Shown: piece by piece, positions 32,556-40,931 of the stretch
Layout: the number at the start of each line of letters is the position of its first letter
How positions within the stretch are numbered: position 1 is the stretch's first letter
Assembly (NCBI GenBank): GCA_009774175.1
Contig: VSNG01000029.1
Location: forward strand, 1-47,521
Direction: 5' to 3'
From: Lachnospiraceae bacterium
GTDB lineage: Bacteria > Bacillota > Clostridia > Lachnospirales > Lachnospiraceae
Length of the DNA: 47,521 bases
The notes under the pieces: model-generated
The model's input: only the letters and a program-made list of their open reading frames with translations
Told to the model about the DNA's origin: nothing
Database searches by the model: none
Position numbers and translations under genes: made by a program

Positions 32556-33218
32556 TCAGGGTGAAGCGTTTTCCGGGCTTTCTCCCGTGCTTTTATAATA
32601 GGAAGGATCGGACACGCCTATCCGCGCTGTGCCTGCGGTGGCCTCCGTAATATCCTTTATCAGTCTTTCCTTTTCTTCAAAGGGCACACAAAATCCCAAA
32701 GAGACCTGCTGCCCATAAACGGATTCGTCTATGGAAATTTTGCGCTGCCCAAGTAAGTACTGTATTTTTCCGATCCCGTTATAATCTGTTTCGACCGTAA
32801 GGGCATATCCGTACCGCATAACAGCCACACGGCTGCCTGCAAGTCCCGCCTGAGCCGCCTGCGTATAGGCGCGCACAAGCCCGCCCGTTCCCAAAAGCGT
32901 ACCGCCAAAATATCTGGTAACCACCAGCGTCACATTGCGCACGCCGGAACCTGTCAGCACTTCCAGAATCGGCCTGCCCGCCGTGCCGGAAGGCTCTCCG
33001 TCGTCAGAATATCTTACCGTCTGTCCCTGCTCTCCCAGAATATAAGCATAGCAGTGATGTCTGGCATCCCAGTAACGCTTCTTTTCGGCCTCAATAAACG
33101 CAGCAGCCTCCTCCTCCGATTCCGTGGCCTGCACACGGGCAATAAACCGGGACTTTTTCTCCACGATCTCTCCCCCGCCTCCATATTCAATAATTTTATA
33201 CGGTGCATACTTATCCAT
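32556..33218 (-). CDS. yigZ: YigZ/IMPACT family protein
   Basis: A 220-residue protein starting at 33218 (MDKYAPYKIIEYGGGGEIVE), with AAGGA about 8 nt upstream. The N-terminal UPF0029/IMPACT domain has KKSRFIARV, RHHCYAYIL, RYSDDGEPSGTAGRP and VTRYFGGTLLGTGGLVRAY. The C-terminal DUF1949 domain (ALTVETDYNGIGKIQYLL) is ferredoxin-like. Eukaryotic IMPACT inhibits GCN2 activation; the bacterial role is not established. It is placed upstream of mgtE. An inverted repeat (AAAAGCGCTTC/GAAGCGTTTT, about 32527-32572) covers its stop and could weaken read-through. Confidence 0.92.
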   Translation of the reverse strand: MDKYAPYKIIEYGGGGEIVEKKSRFIARVQATESEEEAAAFIEAEKKRYWDARHHCYAYILGEQGQTVRYSDDGEPSGTAGRPILEVLTGSGVRNVTLVVTRYFGGTLLGTGGLVRAYTQAAQAGLAGSRVAVMRYGYALTVETDYNGIGKIQYLLGQRKISIDESVYGQQVSLGFCVPFEEKERLIKDITEATAGTARIGVSDPSYYKSTGESPENASP

Positions 33219-33369
33219 GTATAAATCCTTACACATTTCTTCCCGCAGTGCAAGTATAAATGTACAAAGAAACGCAAATAATTCTTAAGAAAGAATAAAA
33301 ACCTTTCTTTGGACCTGAAATTTTGCTATAATCGTCACAAACCGGCAACCTGTAATCTATCTTAATGAA

Positions 33370-33398
33370 TTGACTATCCCGGCATTTAGGATTATGAT
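33370..33398 (+). promoter_or_regulatory. promoter of the class A penicillin-binding protein gene
   Basis: TTGACT at 33370-33375, a 17-nt spacer and TATGAT at 33393-33398. A second candidate, an extended -10 TTGCTATAAT ending at about 33333, lies upstream. GAGGAG precedes the ATG at 33425. Confidence 0.75.
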
Positions 33399-33424
33399 AG
33401 AAAGTTGAGGAGATAATATTTCAT

Positions 33425-36157
33425 ATGAATTACAGTAAAAAGAGCGTCCGCAAAAAACAGCAGGCGCTGCATTCCACAAGCAAAAAATGGAGCCGAAAGA
33501 TTGCCTTTACCTTTGTACAGGTATTTCTGATCGGCATGGTCGGCATGGCTATTATAGGCGTAAGCGCGGGAATCGGCGCTTTCAGGGGGATTCTGGCCTC
33601 CGCGCCGGAAATTGGCAATATTGACGTGACGCCTTCCGGCTTTTCCACCTTCGTGTACGACATTGAGGGAAATCAGACCGCGAAGCTTGTTGCAAAAGAC
33701 GCAAACCGTATCCCCGTTACCATAGATACAGTGCCTCAGGATTTAAAGGACGCCTTCGTAGCCATCGAGGACGCCCGCTTCTACGACCATAACGGCATTG
33801 ATATCAAGGGCATCATCCGTGCGGGCGTTGTGGGCATTCAGAACCGGCATTTTTCCGAAGGAGCCAGCACCATCACCCAGCAGCTCCTTAAAAACAACGT
33901 CTTCACGGACTGGACCAGCGAGGATTCCCTTGCCGACAAGTTCAAGAGAAAGTTTCAGGAACAGTATCTTGCCCTTGAGCTGGAAAAGGTCATGGACAAG
34001 GAAACCATCCTGATCAATTATATGAACACCATCAACCTTGGCTCCAATACGCTGGGCGTGGAAGCCGCATCCAGACGTTACTTTGGCAAGCATGTGAACG
34101 AGCTCAATCTGTCCGAGTGCGCAGTGATCGCGGGCATTACCCAGAATCCGTCCCGGTTTAATCCCACCACGCACCCGGAGAAAAATGCGGAACGCCGGGA
34201 AAAGGTGCTGAACAATATGCTGGATCAGGGTTATATTACAAACGAGGAGTATGAGGAAGCCCTTGCCGACGACGTTTATTCCCGCATTCAGATTGCCGAC
34301 GCCGAAAATGAAGACAACGCCATCAATACATACTTTGTGGATGCGCTGACGGACGACGTTATGGAAGATCTGATTGCCGCAGGTTATAACGAGACGCAGG
34401 CCTACACCCTGCTTTACAGCGGCGGCCTGAAAATTTATTCCACGCAGGATCCGAAAATTCAGGCAATCTGCGACAGCGCCTTTGCGGATGAAAGCAATTT
34501 CCCCGCCAATACCAAATGGTATCTGAACTACGAACTGACCATTGACCGTGCAAACGGAGACAGGGAAAATATCAGCACGGAAATGTTTCGCAGCTACTGG
34601 AGGGAAAACCGTTCCTCCAGCTACAATCTGATCTATGCCTCTCAGGAGGAGGCCTATCAGGATATCGAAGCCTACAAAGCGGATGTGATGGGCTCGGGCG
34701 ACGAGGTCTACGGCGAAAATGTCAGCCTGACGCCCCAGCCTCAGGTTTCACTGGTTGTGGAAGACCAGAAAACAGGTTGTATCGTCGCCATGGAAGGGGG
34801 ACGCGGCGCAAAAACCGCCAGCCGTACCCTGAACCGCGCCACCGACACCATGAGGCAGCCCGGTTCTACCTTCAAGATCGTGTCTTCCTATGCGCCGGCG
34901 CTTGACAGCGCGGGTCTGACACTGGCCACGGTGATAAACGACGCGCCCTTTAACTATGCAGGCGGACGTCCGGTAGCCAACTGGTACGGCGAACAATACA
35001 GGGGACTTTCCTCCCTGCGGGACGGCATCCGCGATTCCATGAATATCGTAACCGTAAAGACATTAACCCTGATCACGCCGCAACTTGGCTTTGATTATCT
35101 GAAAAGCTTCGGCTTTACCACGCTGGCGGAACGCGAGGAAATCAACGGAGAAATTTACTCCGATATCCAGCAGACCACCGCCCTGGGCGGTCTCACCCAT
35201 GGCGTGACAAACGAGGAGTTAAACGCCGCTTATGCCTGCATCGCAAACGGCGGCACTTACATTAAACCAAAGCTTTACACACAGGTACTGGATCACGACG
35301 GAAATATCATTCTGGACAATACCACACCCCAGTCGAAGCAGGTCATAAAGGAAACCACTGCTTTTCTGCTGACGGACGCCATGGTGGACGTTGTCACCAG
35401 CGGCACCGGCGGCGCCGTAAACTTCGGCAACATGGCGATTGCGGGAAAGACAGGAACCACCTCCGACTATAACGACGTATGGTTTTCAGGTTATACGCCT
35501 TACTATACCGCCACCACCTGGGCCGGTTTCGACAATAACGTGAAGCTTTCGGGCGAAGAGAAGAATCTGGCAAAAAAAATGTGGCGCGCCGTAATGTCCC
35601 AGATCCACGAGGAGCTTCCCAGCGAGTCTTTCAGCGTTCCCTCCGGCATTGTGACGGCAACCGTCTGCTCACGCTCCGGGAAACAGCCTATCGCAGGCCT
35701 CTGCGACGGTACGCTGCGCACAGAATACTTCTCGGAGGGCACCATTCCCGCCGAAACCTGCGACGTGCATTATGCAGGTCAGATTTGCCAGTACAGCAAT
35801 CTTCCGGCACGTGAGTTCTGCCCCTTCAAGGTAGAAGGCGTGATCGAGCTGACGCCGGTTGAACCCGCAGCCCTGCAAAGCGGTTCTCCCAACTACGTCG
35901 CTCCGGCTCCTGCCACCGAAGAAGTTGTGAACGAGGATGGCTCTGTCAGCACAGTTCCTGCGCCTCAGACCAATCTGTGTCCTCACGACGAAGCTTTTTT
36001 TGCCACACCGGGATACGAAGGTATCATCGAAGCCCAGCGGGCCGAGATTGCACAGAGAAACGCTGAGGCCGCAGCGGCAGCCGCAGCCGCGGCAGCACAA
36101 GCAGGCGAACAGCCTCCTGCAGAGCAGCCGCCCGCAGAACAACCGCCCGCTCAATAA
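33425..36157 (+). CDS. class A penicillin-binding protein (PBP1A type)
   Basis: Bifunctional peptidoglycan glycosyltransferase and transpeptidase, 910 residues, membrane-anchored by one helix (about 26-50, FTFVQVFLIGMVGMAIIGVS). The glycosyltransferase domain (about 80-260) has the catalytic EDARFYDHNGID, GASTITQQLLKN and RKFQEQYLALELE. The transpeptidase domain has SXXK as STFK (about 480), SMN (about 538) and KTG in AGKTGTTSDYNDVWFSG (about 674). The tail carries cysteine-containing repeats followed by an Ala-rich run and PPAEQPPAEQPPAQ, likely disordered and wall-embedded. Monocistronic with its own promoter and terminator. Confidence 0.95.
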   Translation: MNYSKKSVRKKQQALHSTSKKWSRKIAFTFVQVFLIGMVGMAIIGVSAGIGAFRGILASAPEIGNIDVTPSGFSTFVYDIEGNQTAKLVAKDANRIPVTIDTVPQDLKDAFVAIEDARFYDHNGIDIKGIIRAGVVGIQNRHFSEGASTITQQLLKNNVFTDWTSEDSLADKFKRKFQEQYLALELEKVMDKETILINYMNTINLGSNTLGVEAASRRYFGKHVNELNLSECAVIAGITQNPSRFNPTTHPEKNAERREKVLNNMLDQGYITNEEYEEALADDVYSRIQIADAENEDNAINTYFVDALTDDVMEDLIAAGYNETQAYTLLYSGGLKIYSTQDPKIQAICDSAFADESNFPANTKWYLNYELTIDRANGDRENISTEMFRSYWRENRSSSYNLIYASQEEAYQDIEAYKADVMGSGDEVYGENVSLTPQPQVSLVVEDQKTGCIVAMEGGRGAKTASRTLNRATDTMRQPGSTFKIVSSYAPALDSAGLTLATVINDAPFNYAGGRPVANWYGEQYRGLSSLRDGIRDSMNIVTVKTLTLITPQLGFDYLKSFGFTTLAEREEINGEIYSDIQQTTALGGLTHGVTNEELNAAYACIANGGTYIKPKLYTQVLDHDGNIILDNTTPQSKQVIKETTAFLLTDAMVDVVTSGTGGAVNFGNMAIAGKTGTTSDYNDVWFSGYTPYYTATTWAGFDNNVKLSGEEKNLAKKMWRAVMSQIHEELPSESFSVPSGIVTATVCSRSGKQPIAGLCDGTLRTEYFSEGTIPAETCDVHYAGQICQYSNLPAREFCPFKVEGVIELTPVEPAALQSGSPNYVAPAPATEEVVNEDGSVSTVPAPQTNLCPHDEAFFATPGYEGIIEAQRAEIAQRNAEAAAAAAAAAAQAGEQPPAEQPPAEQPPAQ

Positions 36158-36167
36158 ATAAAGCAAC

Positions 36168-36200
36168 AAAAAATGGAGAGTGCCTGCTCTCCATTTTTAT
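36168..36200 (+). terminator. terminator after the penicillin-binding protein gene
   Basis: AAATGGAGAG pairs with CTCTCCATTT around TGCCTG, followed by a T run. It starts 11 nt after the stop. Confidence 0.88.
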
Positions 36201-36249
36201 TGTGCGCCGATCATTCAGCTTACATTGGTCTGCTTTACCCTTAACCTGC

Positions 36250-36528
36250 TTAGATTCCCTTAACCTGCTTTATCTTCTCTTCCAAATCCTCGATACCTGC
36301 CTTCGCATTACTGATTGCCCGGCAAAATTCATCGAAGTCTTCGTCCGGCTCCTGTCCGTGGTTCTCATAGTACAGCCTGCCGATCTCAATATAATTTTTC
36401 TTTATGACATCCTCACAGGTACCGATCTGGCCTTTCAGATTCGCGATTTCCGCCAGATCCTTTGCCTTTCCCGTCACTTCTTTGCCCTTCGTTGTAATGG
36501 TATCCCCTAATTTTTCAAAAAAATCCAT
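36250..36528 (-). CDS. small coiled-coil protein of unknown function
   Basis: A 92-residue protein starting at 36528 (MDFFEKLGDTITTKGKEVTG), with AGGGAG about 6 nt before the ATG; an ATG 15 nt earlier is in frame. It is almost entirely helical: an initial amphipathic helix with KGKEVTGKAKDLAEI, a central QIGTCEDVIKKNYIEIGRLY segment and a final AGIEDLEEKIKQVK heptad pattern. No signal peptide, membrane helix or zinc ribbon is present. Similar short proteins occur in Clostridia next to unrelated genes. I do not recognise a function. Confidence 0.7.
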   Translation of the reverse strand: MDFFEKLGDTITTKGKEVTGKAKDLAEIANLKGQIGTCEDVIKKNYIEIGRLYYENHGQEPDEDFDEFCRAISNAKAGIEDLEEKIKQVKGI

Positions 36529-36653
36529 ATGTTCTCCCTTCATTTTTACTACGCAGTACGCTTCTCATTACCACCGTATACACTATATCATATTTTAAGA
36601 AGCTTGCGCCTATTATATCATCTTAGCAGGCTCGCCGCAAGCGGCATCCCCTC

Positions 36654-38105
36654 TCACTCCTCCTCGCAGTTTCGCACCATCTCCGCCGCGATATGCTGCG
36701 CCAGTATCCGATACCCCTCCCTGTTTGCATGTACGCCGTCAGGCACATAATCCGTTACAATGTCAACGTCGTGAGAGTCCAGTATATTGGAATTATACAG
36801 GTCTATTACATGAAAATCATATTCTGCGGACAGGGTCAGTATCACGTTCACCAGATCTCTTTGCGGCAGCAGATAGGAGCGTTCCCGCATCAGATAATCC
36901 TGTAAAATATTCGGAAGGGGCGTGACGAAATAAATTTCCGCATCGGGATAATTTTCCCGAAGCCCCCGCATTAGCTCATCCAGATCACCGCAAAAGGTCC
37001 ACGGCGTCCTCTCCGAAAGCGTACCAAACTCTTCCTCCGAAAGACAGAAACCGTCGTTGGTGCCTCCCATGACAATGATAATGTCCGTATCCTCCGGAAT
37101 ATCCGTATAGCGCTCCACAAAGGCGTCCGCCCAATAGCGGCCGATGGAGGAACCGCCGATTCCCAGATTATATACTTCCTCCGCCCCCAGTATCTCACCG
37201 AGCACGGCAGGATAGGCATAGGAAAGATAATTTTCCTCATCCTCCAGATTGGCCGCCGCCGTAATGCTGTCTCCCAGACAGGCAATCTTTTTGCCGGAAA
37301 AGTCCGTCCGCCGGTTTTCCAGACAAATCTGATCTTCCTCATTCACCACAAAGGTTTCCTCCAGAGAGCTCCTGATCTGCCTGCGCTCTTCCAGCGTGAT
37401 CTCCGGCCTTACGAGCTTTGTCAGCGCACCCGGCATATTCTCCGATACAGTGCCGTTGCCAGACATACTAAACCCGTTGACTGACATACTGTCATTGCCT
37501 GACATACTAAATCCATTGCCCGACATGGTGTCGTTTCCAGACACGCCATACCCGCTGCCCGACATGGCATCGTTTCCAGACACGCCATACCCGCTGCCCG
37601 ACATGGCGTCGTTTCCAGACACGCCATACCCGCTGCCCGGCATGGCGTCGTTTTCAGACACACCATATCCGTTCTCCGACAGACTGCTCCCGTCCCCCGG
37701 CTCTCCAGCCACGGCAGCATTCTCCGATATGCCAGATTCCAGACCGTCTCCCGAAACGCTCAGTCCATTATCCGACATGCTCTCATTACCGGACATGCCG
37801 CCCTCTCCCGGTTCCTGTTCCTGTGCCGCCGCCTGAACCGCTTTCTGATTTTCAAGCCGCAGCTCCTCCAGAAACTGTTCCAGCCTTTCCCTGTCGGCAG
37901 ACAGCTCCTGAATTTCCTGCCGCATCTCCTGAACCCGGTCGTTTGCTTCCCGGTTTCTGGCAAGAACCTGTTCCTGCTTTTTTATCTGCGTTTCTATCTC
38001 GCTGTTTGTAATATAAGTATCGTATATTCTCAGTCCCACAGCCGCCACAAGCACCGCCATCAGCGATAAAATGACAACTGCCAGAATTTCGTTTATCTTT
38101 TTCAT
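36654..38105 (-). CDS. membrane-anchored SGNH/GDSL hydrolase with a tandem-repeat linker
   Basis: A 483-residue protein whose ATG overlaps the rlmB stop by 4 nt. Residues about 8-30 form a signal anchor (ILAVVILSLMAVLVAAVGLR). Residues 35-95 are coiled coil. Residues about 105-225 are a Ser/Gly/Asn/Met-rich linker built on 13-residue repeats like SGSGYGVSGNDAM, encoded by 39-bp DNA repeats. The SGNH hydrolase domain (about 265-483) has block I CLGDSITAA, block II GIGGSSIGRY, block III GGTNDGF and block V DYVPDGVHANREGY with the catalytic Asp-His. Such enzymes act as esterases or deacetylases, often on cell-surface glycans. It is probably outside the cell; the substrate is unknown. Confidence 0.85.
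   Translation of the reverse strand: MKKINEILAVVILSLMAVLVAAVGLRIYDTYITNSEIETQIKKQEQVLARNREANDRVQEMRQEIQELSADRERLEQFLEELRLENQKAVQAAAQEQEPGEGGMSGNESMSDNGLSVSGDGLESGISENAAVAGEPGDGSSLSENGYGVSENDAMPGSGYGVSGNDAMSGSGYGVSGNDAMSGSGYGVSGNDTMSGNGFSMSGNDSMSVNGFSMSGNGTVSENMPGALTKLVRPEITLEERRQIRSSLEETFVVNEEDQICLENRRTDFSGKKIACLGDSITAAANLEDEENYLSYAYPAVLGEILGAEEVYNLGIGGSSIGRYWADAFVERYTDIPEDTDIIIVMGGTNDGFCLSEEEFGTLSERTPWTFCGDLDELMRGLRENYPDAEIYFVTPLPNILQDYLMRERSYLLPQRDLVNVILTLSAEYDFHVIDLYNSNILDSHDVDIVTDYVPDGVHANREGYRILAQHIAAEMVRNCEEE
37522..37677 (-). repeat. 39-bp tandem repeats inside the GDSL hydrolase gene
   Basis: Four units begin at 37522, 37561, 37600 and 37639, each 39 bp; the middle ones differ by one to a few bases and the last is more diverged. 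Weaker related units flank them (37430-37521). In frame, so unit gain or loss would change linker length in steps of 13 residues. Confidence 0.9.
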
Positions 38106-38842
38106 TGTAATCTCTGTCTGACTATCTCATAGGCTAAAATTCCCGCCGCTACGGAAGCGTTCAGGGAATCAATATCCCCGCGCATGGGAATCTGCGCATT
38201 CATATCGCATTTTTCCCTGACCAGACGGCTCACGCCGTTTCCTTCCGCACCGATCACAAGCCCAATGGGTCCCTTCAAATTTAATTCATACATGGACGTG
38301 CCGTCCATATCCGCGCACACAAACCAAAGTCCTTCTTTTTTCAGTTCCTCGATGGTCTGTCCCAGATTGGTTACCTTTGCTACCGGCGTATAGTTCAGCG
38401 CGCCCGCCGAGGCCTTTGCCACCGTTGCCGTCAGTCCCACCGCCCGGTTTTTCGGAATCACCACGCCATGGGCGCCCGCCTGATTTGCCGTGCGGATGAT
38501 AGCGCCCAGATTGTGCGGATCTTCTATCCCGTCCAAAAGCAGAAGAAAGGGCTCCTCTCCCTTATCCTTCGCCTTCTGCAAAATATTCGAAACCTCCGAA
38601 TAACCATATGCCGTAACGTCGGCAATCACGCCCTGATGCCTGCCCGTTTCGGACATCTGGTCAAGACGTTCTTTCGTCACGTATTTTATCTGGCTGCCCT
38701 GTTTGGCGGCCTCCCGCTTTATGGTCATTATGGGGCCATCTTTACAGCCGTCCAGCACGTAAAGCCTGTCTATGGTTCTGCCTGCCCGAAACGCTTCGAT
38801 TACGGCGTTTCTGCCCTCGATCATACCTGTATTTTCTTCCAA
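38102..38842 (-). CDS. rlmB: 23S rRNA 2'-O-ribose methyltransferase (RlmB/TrmH family)
   Basis: SPOUT methyltransferase acting on a guanosine of 23S rRNA (G2251 in E. coli). The start is uncertain. A TTG at 38842 has AGAGAGG about 10 nt before it; ATG at 38824 (MIEGRNAVIEAFR) and ATG at 38872 are alternatives. The substrate-binding N domain has GMIEGRNAVIEAFRAGRTID and LDGCKDGPI. The knotted domain has LDGIEDPHNLGAIIRTANQA, GPIGLVIGAEGNGVSRL and IPMRGDIDSLNASVAAGILA, with the conserved Asn and the motif 1-3 residues. It follows mrnC and overlaps the GDSL gene, the common cysS-mrnC-rlmB order. Confidence 0.92.
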   Translation of the reverse strand: MEENTGMIEGRNAVIEAFRAGRTIDRLYVLDGCKDGPIMTIKREAAKQGSQIKYVTKERLDQMSETGRHQGVIADVTAYGYSEVSNILQKAKDKGEEPFLLLLDGIEDPHNLGAIIRTANQAGAHGVVIPKNRAVGLTATVAKASAGALNYTPVAKVTNLGQTIEELKKEGLWFVCADMDGTSMYELNLKGPIGLVIGAEGNGVSRLVREKCDMNAQIPMRGDIDSLNASVAAGILAYEIVRQRLQ

Positions 38843-38867
38843 TTTATGTAAACCTCTCTTCCGTGAG

Positions 38868-39023
38868 AACAAATGTCGCTACGCGCCGCTTGTTTTTCCT
38901 GCGCTTGGCTACAGACTCGCAAACCCGCGCTCCCGCGCTTTCTGTCCGCCTTCGCCGGACGTTTGCTCGTTGACGCCGCCGAAAAACAAATGTCCGCTCC
39001 GCGGTCGCTTGTTTTTCCTGCGC
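38868..39023 (-). repeat. REP-like element: paired GC-rich repeats with hairpin potential
   Basis: Two copies of a 37-39-bp unit, AACAAATGTC...CGCTTGTTTTTCCTGCGC, lie in direct orientation at 38868-38904 and 38985-39023. Between them GGACGTTTG (38957-38965) is inverted relative to CAAATGTCC (38987-38995). Together they fill the 156-bp gap between mrnC and rlmB. An open frame here (38844-39116, Arg-rich) has no ribosome site and looks like a by-product of the repeat. Confidence 0.6.
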
Positions 39024-39028
39024 GGCTG

Positions 39029-39469
39029 TCATATCTTCATCCCGGCAAGCGCAACCGCCTTTTTCATCAACGCAAGCATCCTCTCCTGCTGCCCGGTCAG
39101 ATACAGGTAGCCGCACAGCGCCTCAAACCCCGTGGCTTTTCGGTATTCGATCACCGAAGCGTTTTTTGCCGTGGTATAGGATTTGGCGTTTCTGCCCCGC
39201 TTATAAATTTTCTTTTCCTCCTCGGTCAGCTCGTCCATCAACGCCTCGATCATCTGCGCCTGCACACGCGCATTCACATAATGAACCGTCTTTTTGTGCA
39301 GGTTATTGGGGGAGGTATTTCCCCGCTCCACCACAATGGTACGAATGACCAAATCATAAATCGCATCTCCGATATAAGCCAGCGCTAACGGCGAATACGT
39401 CCGTATATCAATCTCTCCGCAGGCAAAGTCTCTCTTGATCGCTTCAAGAATCGTCAGGCCCTCTTCCAT
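39029..39469 (-). CDS. mrnC: Mini-ribonuclease III
   Basis: RNase III catalytic domain without an RNA-binding domain, processing 23S rRNA precursor in Gram-positive bacteria. 146 residues, the usual size. The signature helix is LALAYIGDAIYDLVIRTIVV with the metal-binding Asp, then NLHKKTVHYVNARVQAQ and KRGRNAKSYTTAKNASVIEY and FEALCGYLYLTGQ with the second acidic residue. The start lies within the last codons of cysS (16-nt overlap), so translation is coupled. The ribosome site GAGAGGG is inside cysS. Confidence 0.95.
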   Translation of the reverse strand: MEEGLTILEAIKRDFACGEIDIRTYSPLALAYIGDAIYDLVIRTIVVERGNTSPNNLHKKTVHYVNARVQAQMIEALMDELTEEEKKIYKRGRNAKSYTTAKNASVIEYRKATGFEALCGYLYLTGQQERMLALMKKAVALAGMKI

Positions 39470-40863
39470 TTTACACCCTCTCGCGTATCCTCCAGAATAA
39501 TGCCCTTCCCTGCGAGTATATCCCGAATCTCGTCCGCTCTTTTAAAGTCTTTTTCTTTTCTTGCTTCCTGTCTCTGTGCAATCAGCGACTCGATTTCCGA
39601 ATCCAGTATTTCCTCGCTCCGCTCCACCACAAGACCGCAGATATCCGCAAGCCCCGTGATCTTTTCCTTTAGCGCCCTGACAAAAGCCGCGCCTGAGTTC
39701 TCATCGGCATTGGTATTGGCAAATTTTACCAGCTCAAAGATGGCGGAAATGGCATCCGCCGTGTTAAAATCATCATCCATGGCCTCGTCGAATTTCTTTT
39801 CATAAGCCGCCGCCTGTCCCAGCAGCTTCTCTTCTTCGACACTCATTTTTTCCGTTCCCGCCTTTTCCAACAGGAAGTTTAAATTGGACACGCATGTTAT
39901 AATTCTCTCCAGCCCGTTCTTTGCCGCCTCCATCAGCTCCGCGCTGAAATTCAGGGGGCTTCTGTAATGGGCGGAAAGCATGAAGAACCGCAGTACCTGC
40001 AAATCATATTTTTCCCCGATGTCCCGCACCGTAAAGAAATTTCCCAGAGATTTGGACATCTTTTTATTGTCAATATTCAAAAAGCCGTTGTGCATCCAGT
40101 ATTTTGCAAACTGTTTTCCGTTCGCCGCCTCTGACTGGGCAATCTCGTTTTCATGATGGGGAAAAATCAGATCCTCGCCGCCCGCGTGGATGTCGATCTC
40201 GTCACCCAGATATTTCTTACTCATCACCGAACATTCGATATGCCAGCCGGGACGCCCCTGACACCATGGCGACTCCCAAAAAGGCTCTCCTTCCTTTTTC
40301 GGCTTCCAGAGGACAAAATCCAGCGGATCCTGCTTCTGCTCTTCCCCGGACACCAGAAGGGAACGGCCGCCGCTTCTCAAATCATCCAGATTCTTGTGAG
40401 AAAGCTTCCCATAGCCGGAAAAGCTTCTGGTCTTAAAATAGACGGTGCCATCCTCCGCCACATAGGCGTGCCCCTTATCAATCAGCGTCTGTATCATTTC
40501 TATCATTCCGCCAATCTCACAGGTGGCCTTGGGATGGGTGGTTGCAGGCTTCACATGCAAAGAATCCATGTCCTTTTTGCACTCCGCAATATAACGCTCG
40601 GAAATCACGGAAGGGTCTGTTCCCTCCTCATTCGCCTTTTTAATGATCTTATCGTCCACATCCGTGAAGTTGGACACATAATTGACCTCGTACCCCCTGT
40701 GCTCCATATACCGCCTCACGGTATCAAACACGATCATGGGTCTGGCATTTCCGATATGGATCAGATTATAAACGGTAGGGCCGCAGACATACATCCTGAC
40801 CTTTCCCTCTTCTATGGGCGTAAATTCTTCCTTCTTTCCAGACAACGTATTATAAACCTTCAT
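39454..40863 (-). CDS. cysS: cysteinyl-tRNA synthetase
   Basis: Class I aminoacyl-tRNA synthetase charging tRNA-Cys, 469 residues. The HIGH motif is HIGNARPM, preceded by the zinc-ligand CGPTVY. WHIECSVMSKKYLG and GGEDLIFPHHENEIAQSEA supply the remaining zinc ligands. The KMSKS motif is KMSKSLGN. The C-terminal DALR and anticodon-binding region is present (FKRADEIRDILAGKGIILED). It is the second gene of the cysE-cysS-mrnC-rlmB set, 68 nt after cysE. No T-box was recognised in the gap. Confidence 0.97.
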   Translation of the reverse strand: MKVYNTLSGKKEEFTPIEEGKVRMYVCGPTVYNLIHIGNARPMIVFDTVRRYMEHRGYEVNYVSNFTDVDDKIIKKANEEGTDPSVISERYIAECKKDMDSLHVKPATTHPKATCEIGGMIEMIQTLIDKGHAYVAEDGTVYFKTRSFSGYGKLSHKNLDDLRSGGRSLLVSGEEQKQDPLDFVLWKPKKEGEPFWESPWCQGRPGWHIECSVMSKKYLGDEIDIHAGGEDLIFPHHENEIAQSEAANGKQFAKYWMHNGFLNIDNKKMSKSLGNFFTVRDIGEKYDLQVLRFFMLSAHYRSPLNFSAELMEAAKNGLERIITCVSNLNFLLEKAGTEKMSVEEEKLLGQAAAYEKKFDEAMDDDFNTADAISAIFELVKFANTNADENSGAAFVRALKEKITGLADICGLVVERSEEILDSEIESLIAQRQEARKEKDFKRADEIRDILAGKGIILEDTREGVKWKRA

Positions 40864-40931
40864 AATCTACTCTTTTCCTCAGCTTTCTTTTAAGTTATGT
40901 CAACCATTTCCGCCATAGTCCGGCGCGCTGC

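Noticed and set aside
32505..32560. M-box magnesium riboswitch before mgtE
   Set aside because: The gap is only 51 nt, far too short for the aptamer, and lacks its conserved motifs.
37522..37677. Regular 39-bp repeats resembling a CRISPR array
   Set aside because: The units are contiguous without unique spacers, are in frame with a long gene and encode a protein repeat. No cas genes are nearby.
37396..37836. Open frame on the plus strand across the repeats (PDTPYPLPDMA repeats)
   Set aside because: It is the antisense of the GDSL gene; repeats of 39 bp stay open in several frames. It has no ribosome site and the minus-strand protein has real domains.
38844..39116. Arg-rich open frame of 90 residues between mrnC and rlmB
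   Set aside because: It overlaps both genes, has no ribosome site, and consists of the REP-like repeat read as codons.
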